Position numbers and translations under genes: made by a program. A stretch of 64,000 nucleotides of DNA from Aedes albopictus (taxonomy: Eukaryota; Arthropoda; Insecta; Diptera; Culicidae): NCBI RefSeq assembly GCF_035046485.1, contig NC_085138.1:41389464-41453463 (forward strand). Reading direction: 5' to 3'. Shown piece after piece: positions 9,085 through 20,848 of the stretch. Under the pieces are notes generated by a model. That model made no database searches. It was not told the DNA's origin and saw nothing but the letters and a program-made list of their open reading frames with translations. Every line of letters starts with the position of its first letter. The first letter of the stretch is position 1.

Positions 9085-12000
9085 AAACTTCGGAAGTAAC
9101 CGGACAGACAAACAGGGCTGGGTTATTTCCAGCAACTGCTGCATTCGGTTGTCTAAGAGCGACAGATTTTTTTCTGCATCTGATAGTGAAAAATAATTTA
9201 AGTGTCAAATATTTAAAAAAAATCAAAATTTTCAACATCTGTTGTCTATGATTTTTTTTTTTCATAAAATGCTCAGTCTGGTTATCTTAGGTTGTCGCTG
9301 GTTTTGTTTTCTGCATCTGATAGTAAAAAAGAATTTAAGTGTCAAATATTAAAAAAAATCTAAATTATCAACGACTTTTTTCATCAAATGCTCTGTCTGG
9401 TTGTTTTAAGTTGTCGCTGGTTTTGTTCTCTGCATCTGATAGTGAAATAGGATTAAAGTGTCAAATATTAAAAAAAAACAATCAAAATTTTCAACGTCTG
9501 TGGTCTGTGATTTTTTTCATCAAATGCTGTGTTTGGTTGTCTAAGGTTGTCGCTCGGTTTATTCTCTGCATCTTATAGTAAAAAAGAATTTAAGTGTCAA
9601 ATATTTAAAAAAAAAATCAAAATTTTCAACGTCAGTTGTCTGTGATTTTTTTCATCAAATGCTGTGTCTGGTTGTCTAAGGTTGTCACTGGTTTTGTTCT
9701 TTGCATCTGATATTGAAAAAGAATTTAGGTGTCAAATATTTAAAAAAAATCAATTTTCAACGTCTGTTGTCTGTGATTTTTTCATCAAATGCTGTGTCTG
9801 GTTGTCTAAGGTTGTCACTGGTTTTGTTCTCTGCATCTGATAGTGATAAAGAATTTAAGTGTCAACTAATAAAAAAAAACAAAATTTTCAACGTCTGTTG
9901 TCTGTGATTTTTACCATCAAATGCTTTGTCTGGTTGTCTAAGGTTGTCACTGGTTTTGTTTTCTGCATCCTATAGTGAAAAAGAATTGAAGTGTCAACTA
10001 TTTAAAAAAAAAATCAAAATTTTCAACGTCTGTTGTCTGTGATTTTTTTCATCAAATGCTTTGTCTGGTTGTCTAAGGTAGTCACTGGTTTTGTTCTCTG
10101 CATCTGATAGTGAAAAATAATTTAAATGTCAAATATTTTGAAAAAAAAATTAAAATTTTGAACGTCTTTTGTCTGTGATTTTTTTCATCAAATGCTTTGT
10201 CTGGTTGTCTAAGGTTGTCACTGGTTTTGTTTCCTGCATCCTATAGTGAAAAAGAATTGAAGTGTCAACTATTTAAAAAAAATCAAAATTTTCAACGTCT
10301 GTTGTCTGTGATTTTTTTCATCAAATGCTTTGTCTGGTTGTCTAAGGTTGTCACTGGTTTTGTTCTCTGCATCTGATAGTGAAAAAGAATTCAAGTGTCA
10401 AATATTTTGAAAAAAAAATAAAATTTTGAACGTCTTTTGTCTGTGATTTTTTTCATCAAATGCTTTGTCTGGTTGTCTAAGGTTGTCACTGGTTTTGTTT
10501 TCTGCATCCTATAGTGAAAAAGAATTGAAGTGTCAACTATTTAAAAAAAATCAAAATTTTCAACGTCTGTTGTCTGTGATTTTTTTCGTCAAATGCTTTG
10601 TCTGGTTGTCTAAGGTTGTCACTGGTTTTATTTTCTGCATCTGATAGTAAAAAAGAATTGAAGTGTCAAATATTTAAAAAAAAAATCAAAATTTTCAACG
10701 TCTGTTGTCTGTGATTTTTTTTTTCATAAAATGCTCAGTCTGGTTGTCTGTGATTTTATTCATCAAATGCAGTGTCTGATTGTCTAAGGTTGTCGCTGGT
10801 TTTGTTCTCTGCATCTGATGGTAAAAAAGAATTGAATGTCAAATATTTTATTTTTTGTGAGAATTTTTCCGCGTGCTGCGTCTGGTTGGCTAGTCACCGG
10901 ACAGACAAACAGAGCTATTATATATATGAAAAAATCAATTTTCAACGTCTGTTGTCTGTGATTTTTTTCATCAAATGCTTTGTCTGGTTGTCTAAGGTAG
11001 TCACTGGTTTTGTTCTCTGCATCTGATAGTGAAAAAGAATTGAAGTGTCAAATATTTTGAAAAAAAAAAATTAAAATTTTGAACGTCTTTTGTCTGTGAT
11101 TTTTACCATCAAATGCTTTGTCTGGTTGTCTAAGGTTGTCACTGGTTTTGTTTTCTGCATCCTATAGTGAAAAAGAATTGAAGTGTCAACTATTTAAAAA
11201 AAAAATCAAAATTTTCAACGTCTGTTGTCTGTGATTTTTTTCATCAAATGCTTTGTCTGGTTGTCTAAGGTAGTCACTGGTTTTGTTCTCTGCATCTGAT
11301 AGTGAAAAATAATTTAAATGTCAAATATTTTGAAAAAAAAATTAAAATTTTGAACGTCTTTTGTCTGTGATTTTTTTCATCAAATGCTTTGTCTGGTTGT
11401 CTAAGGTTGTCACTGGTTTTGTTTCCTGCATCCTATAGTGAAAAAGAATTGAAGTGTCAACTATTTAAAAAAATCAAAATTTTCAACGTCTGTTGTCTGT
11501 GATTTTTTTCATCAAATGCTTTGTCTGGTTGTCTAAGGTTGTCACTGGTTTTGTTCTCTGCATCTGATAGTGAAAAAGAATTCAAGTGTCAAATATTTTG
11601 AAAAAAAAATAAAATTTTGAACGTCTTTTGTCTGTGATTTTTTTCATCAAATGCTTTGTCTGGTTGTCTAAGGTTGTCACTGGTTTTGTTTTCTGCATCC
11701 TATAGTGAAAAAGAATTGAAGTGTCAACTATTTAAAAAAAATCAAAATTTTCAACGTCTGTTGTCTGTGATTTTTTTCGTCAAATGCTTTGTCTGGTTGT
11801 CTAAGGTTGTCACTGGTTTTATTTTCTGCATCTGATAGTAAAAAAGAATTGAAGTGTCAAATATTTAAAAAAAAAATCAAAATTTTCAACGTCTGTTGTC
11901 TGTGATTTTTTTTTTCATAAAATGCTCAGTCTGGTTGTCTGTGATTTTATTCATCAAATGCAGTGTCTGATTGTCTAAGGTTGTCGCTGGTTTTGTTCTC

Positions 12001-13172
12001 TGCATCTGATGGTAAAAAAGAATTGAATGTCAAATATTTTATTTTTTGTGAGAATTTTTCCGCGTGCTGCGTCTGGTTGGCTAGTCACCGGACAGACAAA
12101 CAGAGCTATTATATATATGAAAAAATCAATTTTCAACGTCTGTTGTCTGTGATTTTTTTCATCAAATGCTTTGTCTGGTTGTCTAAGGTAGTCACTGGTT
12201 TTGTTCTCTGCATCTGATAGTGAAAAAGAATTGAAGTGTCAAATATTTTGAAAAAAAAAAATTAAAATTTTGAACGTCTTTTGTCTGTGATTTTTTTCAT
12301 CAAATGCTTTGTCTGGTTGTCTAAGGTTGTCACTGGTTTTGTTTTCTGCATCCTATAGTGAAAAAGAATTGAAGTGTCAACTATTTAAAAAAATCAAAAT
12401 TTTCAACGTCTGTTGTCTGTGATTTTTTTCATCAAATGCTCTGTCTGGTTGTCTAAGGTTGTCACTGGTTTTGTTCTCTGCATCTGATAGTGAAAAAGAA
12501 TTCAAGTGTCAAATATTTTGAAAAAAAAAATAAAATTTTGAACGTCTTTTGTCTGTGATTTTTTTCATCAAATGCTTTGTCTGGTTGTCTAAGGTTGTCA
12601 CTGGTTTTATTTTCTGCATCTGATAGTGAAAAAGAATTGAAGTGTCAAATATTAAAAAAAAATCAAAATTTTCAACGTCTGTTGTCTGTGATTTTTTTCA
12701 TCAAATGCTCTGTCTGGTTGTCTAAGGTAGTCACTGGTTTTGTTCTCTGCATCTGATAGTGAAAAAGAATTTAAGTGTCAAATATTTTGAAAAAAAAATT
12801 AAAATCTTGAACGTCTTTTGTCTGTGATTTTTTTCATCAAATGCTTTGTCTGGTTGTCTAAGGTTGTCACTGGTTTTATTTTCTGCATCTGATAGTGAAA
12901 AAGAATTGAAGTGTCAAATATTAAAAAAAAAATCAAAATTTTCAACGTCTGTTGTCTGTGATTTTTTTTTTCATAAAATGCTCAGTCTGGTTGTCTGTGA
13001 TTTTATTCATCAAATGCAGTGTCTGGTTGTCTAAGGTTGTCGCTGGTTTTGTTCTCTGCATCTGATGGTAAAAAAGAATTGAATGTCAAATATTTTATTT
13101 TTTTGTGAGAATTTTCCCGCGTGCTGCGTCTGGTTGGCTAGTCACCGGACAGACAAACAGGGCTATTATATA
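9085..13172. repeat. ~130-bp satellite array, about 28 monomers
   Basis: The marker 'ctgcatc' recurs about 28 times, usually 130-137 bp apart. Each monomer contains 'tctggttgtctaaggttgtc', 'gaaaaagaattgaagtgtca', an A-rich tract and 'ttcaacgtctgttgtctgtg'. Two longer spacings (174 and 207 bp) mark inserted boundary sequence. The phrase 'accggacagacaaacag' occurs at both outer edges (about 9,099 and 13,145) and inside the array at about 10,898 and 12,089. No gene is expected: the small ORFs here are monomer translations, and two 84-codon frames at 10,772 and 11,963 are identical because the DNA is duplicated. Confidence 0.9.
9900..12285. repeat. 1,191-bp higher-order duplication within the satellite
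   Basis: Nine consecutive monomers from about 9,900 recur, almost unchanged, at +1,191 bp (markers 9,963/11,153, 10,367/11,558, 10,810/12,001, 11,017/12,208). Rare variants such as 'tttaccatcaaatg' and the 'gctattatatatatgaaaaaa' boundary piece are copied too. This is a true block duplication, not parallel monomer evolution. Confidence 0.85.
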
Positions 13173-14555
13173 TATGATTATATTTTATTGTGCAGTTAAT
13201 AAAGAAATTGATTTCAGCATTATGAAACAACACCAATCTATGATTGCTGGAACTCATTAATAAATCCCAAAAAAAACAACCAAACCTCGTAAAAAAAAAA
13301 GAACTGGGCTGTTCAGCTATCGACCCAAAAAGTGCGTATGGTTTTACCGAACGGTTTTCAAAAAAAATGCTGAGCTGTCGTCATACTATAGCAAACGCTT
13401 CGGTAATTTTTGACAGTTCGTTGAAGTGCGGTGATTACTGAGTGCTCAGTAATCGTTTCAATTACCGAAATGATCACCGAGCGCTCAGCTTTTCTAATCT
13501 CGTCAAAAATAGTGCTGAGTTCGGTAAACAAAACTTAGTGTGATCGGTCATCTCTAGACCACTTTCCGAATGCGTGCATTTTCATCCACTTTAGATAACA
13601 TATTCACTTTTTGAAAATTCAAATTTTCCGAGGAATACCCATATTTTTTCGAATGAACACTAGTACATCTTTTCACGGTGTGGAATTGCGTCGGCCGTTT
13701 CACTGGTGGAATCACGAAGAAAACCCGCACAACAAAAGCTAACCGAACTGCTAGCAACCCAATCATACACAAGACACGAAAACTTCTAGATAGCGTAGCA
13801 CACCCCCGGCCGCGAAACTAAATTTGCACAAAAAAAAAAAAATCTTCTGACTTCAACCCGAAATCAATAAATCACTTTCTCATTATTTTAATTCACACAG
13901 AACCAAGGGGCTAGTCGCTTGGAACATTGTGCCAAGAGGTGCCAAGCACACCGTCCTATACGCTGTGTGACACACCAAGGCACTCTGAGGCACAATTTTG
14001 ACACTTGAGTTTGGGTGAAAAAACTAAGCAACCATGTGCATTTGGCCTGCAAAATGAAAACAAACAGTTGGTTGTCTTGGTAGTTGCCAAGCAAAATCTG
14101 AATCATCAAGCAGTGGCACTTCGGGGCACACTGAGGCACAATTCAATACCAGGTGGCACACTGAAAATAATTGGCGCAAGTAAAGATGTGCTCAGCGACT
14201 CCCCCTTGCACAGAACATAGCAGAACTAACACTTTTTGATACGCGGTAAACCATCCGGATGGCGTAGCACCGGTCGATTCGTCAGCCGAATCGCAAAAAC
14301 AAGCTGGCGAACGCGGAGCAAATGTGACGAGCAGATCAAAACACGTCTGCGCGCGGCAACGCCTACTGCGCTTTATAAATGTTATCTTGTGGATATATCC
14401 CAAAAATTTGAATTTAACAAAATAAGATTGCCCAAAAAAACATGTTATTAAAAGGATATATTTTGATAAGTTGACAATAACAAATTATGATATAAAAACA
14501 GGCTATGTGATTCTGTTGTTATCAATTTGCTATTCTCCTCTGCTCGGGGGTAGTC
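13173..14555. other. Unassigned DNA flanking the satellite
   Basis: At 13,370-13,530 there is a cluster of partly palindromic words ('actgagtgctcagtaatcg', 'attaccgaaatgatcaccga', 'gcgctcagc') related in inverted sense to 8,340-8,600. The frames at 13,554-13,772 and 13,888-14,139 show no known domains. At 13,830 there is an A12 run. No gene is supported. Confidence 0.35.
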
Positions 14556-14559
14556 ACTA

Positions 14560-15625
14560 TTGTGGTCTGAGCCTATTTTCTTGCAAACCGTTCATCAGGT
14601 TATCAAAAAAGCCTTGGTTTGATGTGTCGCATGGGTTTGGTTTACTTTTACATTTGGTCACTTCCGGTGGAACACCCGGAGCTGGATCCGAGACACTGCC
14701 GGTTGCCTCAAATGAGGTCTGAGACTATTTTCTTTTCATTTTGCTATCAAAAAAGCAGCTATTTGATATGCTGCATGCATGGGTTTGGTCTATTTTTCAA
14801 TTTGGCCACTTTCTGCAGGACACCCGGAACCAATTCTGGAACACTGCTGGTTGTTTTAAATTTTCACAATTGGCTAATTCCGGTGGGACACCCGAAGCTG
14901 GTTTCCAAACACTACCAGTTGACCAGAATGTGGCCTGAGACTATTTTCTTAATGAACGGTTACATTAGCTTTTCCAAAAAGCTACTATTTGATATGTCGC
15001 ATGCATGGGTTTGGTTCATTTTTACATTTGATCAATTCCGGCGGAACACCCGGAGCCGGTTCTGGAACACTGCCGATGAATATATGGTCTGAGATTCTTT
15101 TCCTTCTTACCGTTCATCAGGTTATCGGAAAAGCCGTGATTTGATGGGTCGCATAGGTTTTGGCCACTTTCGGCGGCATAAGCGTAACTAGGTCATAGCT
15201 CTAGGGGGGGCCAAGGCCATGTCGATATTGATTTTTTATACTAAAAAGATACTTTTTGCCTGATTTGCGTGATTTTTTTTCGAAATGGATTATTCTGGAG
15301 GGGGCCAGGCCCCCCCTGGCCACCCCCTATTTACGCCAATGTTCGGCGGGACACCCGGAACCAGCTCCGGAACACAAGTGGTTCAGATATGGTCTGAAAC
15401 TATTTTCACGCTTTCCGTTCATCAGGATATCGAAAAAGCCGCAGTTTGATGTGTCGCATACATGGGTTTGGTTCACTTTTATATTTGGCCACTTCCGGCG
15501 GGACATCCGGAAACGGTTCCGGAATACTACCGGTTCAGATATGGTCTGCGAATATTTTTCTGCTTACTGTTCAGCAGGTTATCGAAAATGCCCTGGTTTG
15601 GTGTGTTGCATGCATGGGTTTGTTG
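14560..15625 (+). repeat. Degenerate ~180-bp tandem array
   Basis: About six copies, diverged by substitution and indels, repeat the order 'ggtctgagactattttc', 'ccgttcatcaggttatc', 'tttgatgtgtcgcat', 'gggtttggt', 'ggccacttccggcggga' and 'cacccggaacc'. Overlapping plus-strand ORFs (14,619-15,092 and others) are translations of the repeat with no known domain. A related single unit occurs at 58,830-58,900, again just ahead of the tail described at 59.06 kb. The array therefore belongs to a dispersed element with internal minisatellite structure. Confidence 0.75.
15177..15341. mobile_element. 165-bp hAT-like MITE
   Basis: The insertion starts 'CATAAGCGTAACTAGG' and ends with the reverse complement of 'CATTGGCGTAAATAGG'. 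It is flanked by the 8-bp direct repeat 'ttcggcgg' (15,169-15,176 and 15,342-15,349). An 8-bp TSD with CA-starting TIRs fits the hAT superfamily. Removing it restores the array unit ('cactttcggcgggacaccc'). Inside are complementary C- and G-rich tracts (around 15,207 and 15,299-15,327) that would form a hairpin. It has no coding capacity. Confidence 0.8.
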
Positions 15626-15654
15626 CATTGATATTTACCGCCAAAAAGTGACGT

Positions 15655-15832
15655 GAGTTTGTTTGTACACATACATACATACATACATACATCCACACAT
15701 ACACACATATATATATCACCTCAACTCGACGAGCTATATGTGACTCGGCTCTCCGGGCCTTATATCAAAAAGTCATACAAAAAAGATACAGCCTTTCCGG
15801 TACACTTATTGTACGAGAAAGGCAAAACTGTT
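15655..15832 (+). repeat. Conserved tail of a dispersed repeat (copy 1)
   Basis: A (CATA)n microsatellite (15,672-15,692) and CA/TA-rich tract are followed by 'atcacctcaactcgacgagct', 'atatgtgactcgg', 'tatcaaaaagtc' and 'gtacgagaaaggcaaaa'. The same ordered blocks occur at 59,058-59,200 in the same orientation. It is probably the 3' end of a widespread element; its class is unknown. Confidence 0.7.
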
Positions 15833-17440
15833 CCGCGTTGGAAGCCCAATCGATCCCTATAAATGCTAAATTCTATTTTCCATTACGGAAAATAAATAGA
15901 ATATTACAAATGCTCATTCAAATAAAACTTCACGAATTCACATTTACAACACACAACACAAAACATAAAAGTGGCCAGTTATCCTCTAAGGAATAACAAT
16001 TTACGAGGATGACGAGGTTTCATAAACTGGTTTTGTTCCATCAGTTAATCCCGAAACAGTGTTTTGTTTGGTTGATTGCATTTTGTTAACAGTATTTATT
16101 CTGTTTTCATAGCTTAATTTTGTCTATGAAAACTAATCCTAAAGGGCCATCCCGAATCGGGTTTGAATGCAAGACGGCTTCATTTTGGTGTCCGTTCCTG
16201 TCTTGAAGTCATTTATCGCCAGAAATTATCAAAAAGTATGCAACCATTTCGGTTACTAGCGCTTTATTCCTCCTGAGTGATAGAAGAACCCTATAAATGT
16301 ACAACAAAATTAGTAGAAAACTCGCAAGTTAAAATCGTACGTACAACAGAGAGAAAAAACTGGTAACATGACCTAGGAGTTGTAAGTCATTTTGAGGATA
16401 GGATCGTTGGTGTAATAACAAATAAAATTGGCTACACGGAGCTGTGGTTATGGGATTAACCACAGCAGGTGATGCGTTTACCTGTGCTATGAACTGTCAA
16501 ACTGTCAATGTTGGCATCCCTGAGTGTATGGAAACCACTGCACATGACACGCAACGCAACGGTATTCACTCTTGTCACTTGCGAACCGACACCAACCTTG
16601 GTAAGTTGTGCGTGCAGCATGTGAGGGGTGATTCCTTCCCGGGGAAATACGAAACTCCACAATAGGCCGTCCCTTATTTTGCAAAAATTAGAAATGTTAT
16701 AAGTTCGTTAGTGTGAAATGATCGTTTTAGCTAAGAAATGATCGTGCCAAAATTTGAAGTCCTTATCCCAAAGCTAAGCGGTCCCTCAAGGGGCCTAAAG
16801 TTGTCAAAAATGGTATGGGACCAAAAAAACATGAAATTTTTTTCGACGAATAAATACGCTATTCTACTAAAACCGGGGATTTTAGGACCTCAAAGGACCG
16901 AAAAGGTGCTTAGAATTGCGATATCTCTACTCGTTTCTGAGTTATTGAACAAAATAGGTTAGGATTCCTTCGGGATCTAAAAAAAATGGTCGGTTTTAGC
17001 TGAGTCTCGCGGACTGACTCAATATGCTCTCTCTGCGGGAGCCAAACATTGAAGATGGAGGATATGTTAAACCTTTTTGAACCTGTGTGATTGATTGAAG
17101 AGTATTGTTATCTAGGTGCTGTGGATCTAATCAAAATTGTTGTCATGATATCTCCATTTGCCGCTGTCAAGCCGTTGGAAAGCAAGGAGAATGATAAACA
17201 TAATTTTGAGCCTATTTTAGCTAATTTTGTAACAACTATCCATCAAAATTTCAATCGCGAATGGAACATAATAAACTTTGAACACGAGAACTGTTGACGA
17301 CGGGGCACTTACCGTTGCGAAGGGAGACGGTATTCGATTCCGCGTGTGCCGATCAACAGGCAAGAGAAACGCACTGAATAAACTGTCGACGACCGAAACT
17401 ACTTACTGATACTCGGAGGATTGAGTGGTAGATAATTAAA
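15833..17440. other. Unassigned intergenic DNA
   Basis: No known gene. A 73-codon plus-strand frame at 16,444-16,665 lies in a relatively GC-rich patch but has no recognisable domain. From 16,670 to 17,090 the text resembles low-complexity transposon debris. I see no TIR or TSD. Confidence 0.3.
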
Positions 17441-17839
17441 ATCGATTGGTCCAAATCGAATGTGGGAGCAATCAACTGGCCTTCCTAGATCCGGTCAAAT
17501 TCTTTCGCATTCGAAGACGTGACTTAGTCGGATGAGGAAAAGTTGATCGCAATGCATTTATATTTTTTCTAGACTCATGCCAAAGTTACTCGCATTCGGA
17601 ACCGTGGCGTACCAGAGTGAGAAAATAAATGCTTACCCACACTTGAATCGGTGTCAAACTGGCCTTTTCAGACTCTTGCCAAAGTTACTCGCATTCGGAA
17701 CCGTAGCGTGCCAGAGTGGAAAAAGTTTGATCGATTCAGTATGATTTTAGACTCCTCGATTCTAAATACTTAACTCTTTTCAAAGACTTAAATTTTCCAA
17801 TCAAGCTCCAGCCAACTCCTTTCGCATTCGAAGGCTTGG
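17440..17839. repeat. Degenerate ~100-bp direct repeats, about four units
   Basis: 'gccaaagttactcgcattcgg' occurs at about 17,579 and 17,676, followed each time by 'aaccgt', 'gcgt' and 'ccagagtg'. Weaker copies ('ctttcgcattcgaag') lie at about 17,501 and 17,819. The Transib-like element interrupts the last unit. Confidence 0.6.
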
Positions 17840-17999
17840 CACGGTGTGTCTGGTGGACAACATTATTTAAAAAAAATCGGTATCGCTAAAATACCCACCA
17901 AACGAAAGCTAAGGGTCCCACCTTTTATTTGAGACCTAAATGAGAAAGCTCTATCGGCGGGTCTAGAACATTTTTTTTTTTTTGAAATTACGTGATATT

Positions 18000-19340
18000 T
18001 TTTGTATCTTCTCAAAGTACTAAGTAATAACGAAAAACAGTTTATCCATTGCCAACATGGCTTTTCGACAGAAGATTTTTTATATAATGTTTATTACACT
18101 TCCCACAAAAGCATAACAGTACCATGCGAATAAAAAATCCAGTAAACAGTAGTCAGTTTCGTGGTTATGGGCAGTAATGCTTAAAAAATTGTAATAGTTT
18201 CAAGCAGGTATAGATGATGAGTTCAAATTTCAATTTACATGTGTACCACGTCATGCTTTAATACTCGTAATTATTATTATATCACCGTTTTCCGCCTTAT
18301 AGCGTGCATTTGACAAAAAAATCAATTATTTAACGAATTTTATTATTTTCTCTATTGAGCAATGCACGATATAAGCACAGACAAACAGACGTAACAATCT
18401 TTGTTTGGGCTTGGCACATGCATTTAACGATGAATTCAAGTTTCGTTTGATTTCCGCGATCCTTTCACCAGAGGTGCTAATGTTCGATCGCCTTGAAGTT
18501 TGCGTGTGTACACATTGCTAAATGATACAAACGAAACATACAGGTAATATGTATAGTAGTGTGCATGTTAGACAAACGTCAAATCGCGATCCATCATGGC
18601 CAACAGTGTCTCGCGCGCTTCTACCAATAGGTGGAAGCGTGTTCATGAAAAAGACAGCAAAAAATCAATTAACTTTCTCCACAGACAAACAGACATACTA
18701 CTTAGAAGAAATTTGTTTCAAAAACATCGTCTGGCAGCTCACTAGCACCCTCTATATTGCTCAATCCGAAGCATTCATTTGCAGGCGTTGTTTCGCTCGG
18801 CTCGATGTAACAATTTAGCTGGTGACGCCTCCCCCGTGGCGTCATCCATTCATTCATAAAATATGAATGAAGATTCATGATTGAGTCATTTTATGTAAAC
18901 TTTGATTGGCGTCGCGTTCATTTCTTTCCAAAATAATTGAGAGGTAAGGTAGGCACACTAGCACCACCATGACACATGCGAGCAAAGTCCGAACCACACT
19001 TTATTTTCAAAATGACCGTTGAATCATGCGATGATTGCGATTTGAGTAGTATGTATGTTTGTCTGTGCTTTCTCTAAGCGTTATGTTTCTTGTCTGTGAT
19101 ATGAGGGAATGGCTGTGTGTTTCGAATACCATGAATTGGCTAAAACTGCTAAGTGAGCATGTTATTAATACTTTTACTTTATAAACAAGTTCTACTAATC
19201 TCTAGGCAACGTTTAACACACAAGTCCTTTTTATCATATACCAATGTATGCGGGTCAACACACGATATTAGGACCAATGCTATATTTAATCATTTTGTTA
19301 AGAATGGCTTAAATATTTGGAATTCTACTGATTATATTCC
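18000..19340. other. Interior of the Transib-like element, no gene recognised
   Basis: AT-rich, non-coding by inspection. The 98-codon frame at 18,522 has no transposase-like residues that I recognise. Confidence 0.35.
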
Positions 19341-19344
19341 TCCT

Positions 19345-19435
19345 CTCCTCTTCTTGGCGTAACGTCCTCACTGGGACAAAGCCTGCTTCTCAGCTTAGTG
19401 TTCAATGAGCACTTCCACAGTTTTTAACTGAGCTG
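19345..19435 (-). mobile_element. Feilai-like SINE 3' tail fragment
   Basis: Minus-strand reading gives 'tgtggaagtgctca', 'aacactaagctgagaagcagg', 'tttgtcccagtgaggacg' and 'ttacgccaagaagaggagagg'. This is the conserved Feilai-type tail with its purine-rich simple-sequence end. The tRNA-like head is not present upstream. Confidence 0.65.
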
Positions 19436-20234
19436 TTTTAAGTAAGAAATATCCTTAAGGTCACGATGTTATGGCATGCTAAGATACTACAATAAATTAC
19501 AAGACGACATACACTTTAAAGAATCCTTAGATGACCACAACTCGATATTTTCTGGAATCAAATCATTAAAACGCGTGTATTTCTTATGGGGCAGGTGGGT
19601 CACGACCCTTTGTTTGAGAAAGGCGGGCCTACAATAATGGAGCAAAACCAAAATAAAAATTGCGTTGTTTTATTTACTTTATTGGTGAAATAGGTACTTT
19701 TTCATAATATTCTAATTGTAATCCGAGATTTTTTGTTCTCAAGGCCGTCATTAACGCAATCGTCATCTTTGAAAAATCTAAAGCGGTTTTCTCGTCCAAA
19801 ACTGATATTTTTGTATTAAAATTGTATTCATTGTATTGCTGCAGGAGAATGAAGTAATGTACTGCACTGCAGTGCTTACATTTTCAATGCAAACATTAAA
19901 TCGCTCTTTAGCATATTTAGCAGAACTGCAACGAGCACTATCTTTTTGCATCATCGGTAGTAGTGCTAGGTCTGCCGCGTTTGCCCTTTAACTAAGGTGA
20001 AACTGTGTTTCTTGCAGCACTACACATTTCATAATTACAGCAAATATCGATACTCCGCGTAGAAGGTTCGAATTATATTTATACTTAAAGAGAGTAATTG
20101 TAAAGAGTATGATCTCATCATTGAACGAAAAACTTTAAATGAGTGATTGCAATATATTATCGTGGAATAATACCAACTTCTATATCTGGTATCCCAAGTA
20201 ACCAAAAGTTCCGCTTCCCATGACAAAATGCACT

Positions 20235-20410
20235 TTTAAGTTCCGCGAAGTTCAGATAAAGTTCCAAACGGAACTTTCTGGCTGCTTAAGAGGCTAACGA
20301 TGAGCCTTGCTGGAACTTCGGTCACAAGTTCCGGCAAGGCTAATTGTTAGCCTCTTAAGCAGCCAGAAAGTTCCATTCGGAACTTTATCTGAACTTCGCG
20401 GAACTTTAAA
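20235..20410. repeat. ~84-bp-arm hairpin in the foldback element
   Basis: The arms at 20,235-20,318 and 20,326-20,410 are reverse complements with a handful of mismatches, around a 7-base loop 'cggtcac'. If transcribed on either strand it would give a long, nearly continuous RNA duplex. It could be a Dicer-2 substrate or a miRNA-like precursor; both roles are inference. Confidence 0.85.
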
Positions 20411-20599
20411 GCTGCTTAAGATGCTATGTCGGAACTTTTTTGGGTCTTTCAAGTTCATAGAAGTTCAGTTCAGTAGCATTGTGTTTCTATGAAGATTAAA
20501 TTTATTTCTTTTACAGAAAACAACGGTTTAAGCGTACACGAATAAAATACAAATATGAATTTATCAAATCAATGAATACTAGGCTTGAGCAAAAAAAAA

Positions 20600-20675
20600 A
20601 TTGCCGCCCATCGGATTCGAACCGACAGTCGCTGCGTGAGAGCCCTACGCTCTACCACAATACTACAGCTGCGAT
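20600..20675 (-). other. tRNA-like module with T-run terminator
   Basis: The minus strand reads 'gtagtattgtggtagagcg' (A-box-like), a possible anticodon region 'ggctctcac' and 'gtcggttcgaatccgat'. The last forms a good T arm (GTCGG/CCGAT) and contains a B box. Just after 'gggcggcaa' there is a run of nine T's, a Pol III terminator. The acceptor stem does not pair well, so this is a tRNA pseudogene or SINE-like promoter, not a functional tRNA. Confidence 0.55.
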
Positions 20676-20771
20676 TGAGTGGACAGCAGGTAAAGTCTGA
20701 CTTGAATCGATTTTCTGTCGGCAGCTAGTTTTGCACATTTGTACAGTAGTGAAGTTAGCTTGACTTTATCA

Positions 20772-20848
20772 AGTGCCTTCAGCAGCGCAGCGGTAAGTCG
20801 GCAGGCTATCACGCAGGAGGATCCAGTTCAAATCTACATAGCAGCGAC
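20772..20848 (+). other. Second tRNA-like module
   Basis: 'agcgcagcggtaagtcggc' resembles a D-arm/A box and 'agttcaaatctacat' a weak B box, with 'atcacgcag' between them where an anticodon arm would lie. The T stem is degenerate. Its orientation is opposite to the module at 20.6 kb. Confidence 0.4.

Noticed and set aside
10772..12217. Two identical 84-codon ORFs as a duplicated gene
   Set aside because: They are translations of satellite monomers, identical because of the 1.19-kb block duplication.
9085..13172. CRISPR-like array
   Set aside because: Monomers are repeated along their whole length with no unique spacers, and the context is clearly eukaryotic.
9085..13172. Equating the 130-bp satellite with a known Aedes piRNA satellite
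   Set aside because: I cannot recall that sequence reliably enough to compare, so no identity is claimed.
7274..14548. 'cccgagcaga' words at 7,274 and 14,540 as the TIRs of one 7.3-kb element around the satellite
   Set aside because: The adjacent 'aaatgttatcttgtggatat' words are in direct, not inverted, orientation and no TSD was found.
14471..15656. Overlapping ORFs in the 14.5-15.7 kb region
   Set aside because: They follow the degenerate tandem unit in different frames and show no domain.
20600..20675. Functional tRNA gene
   Set aside because: The T arm is good, but the acceptor and anticodon stems do not pair, and the sequence sits inside a mobile element.
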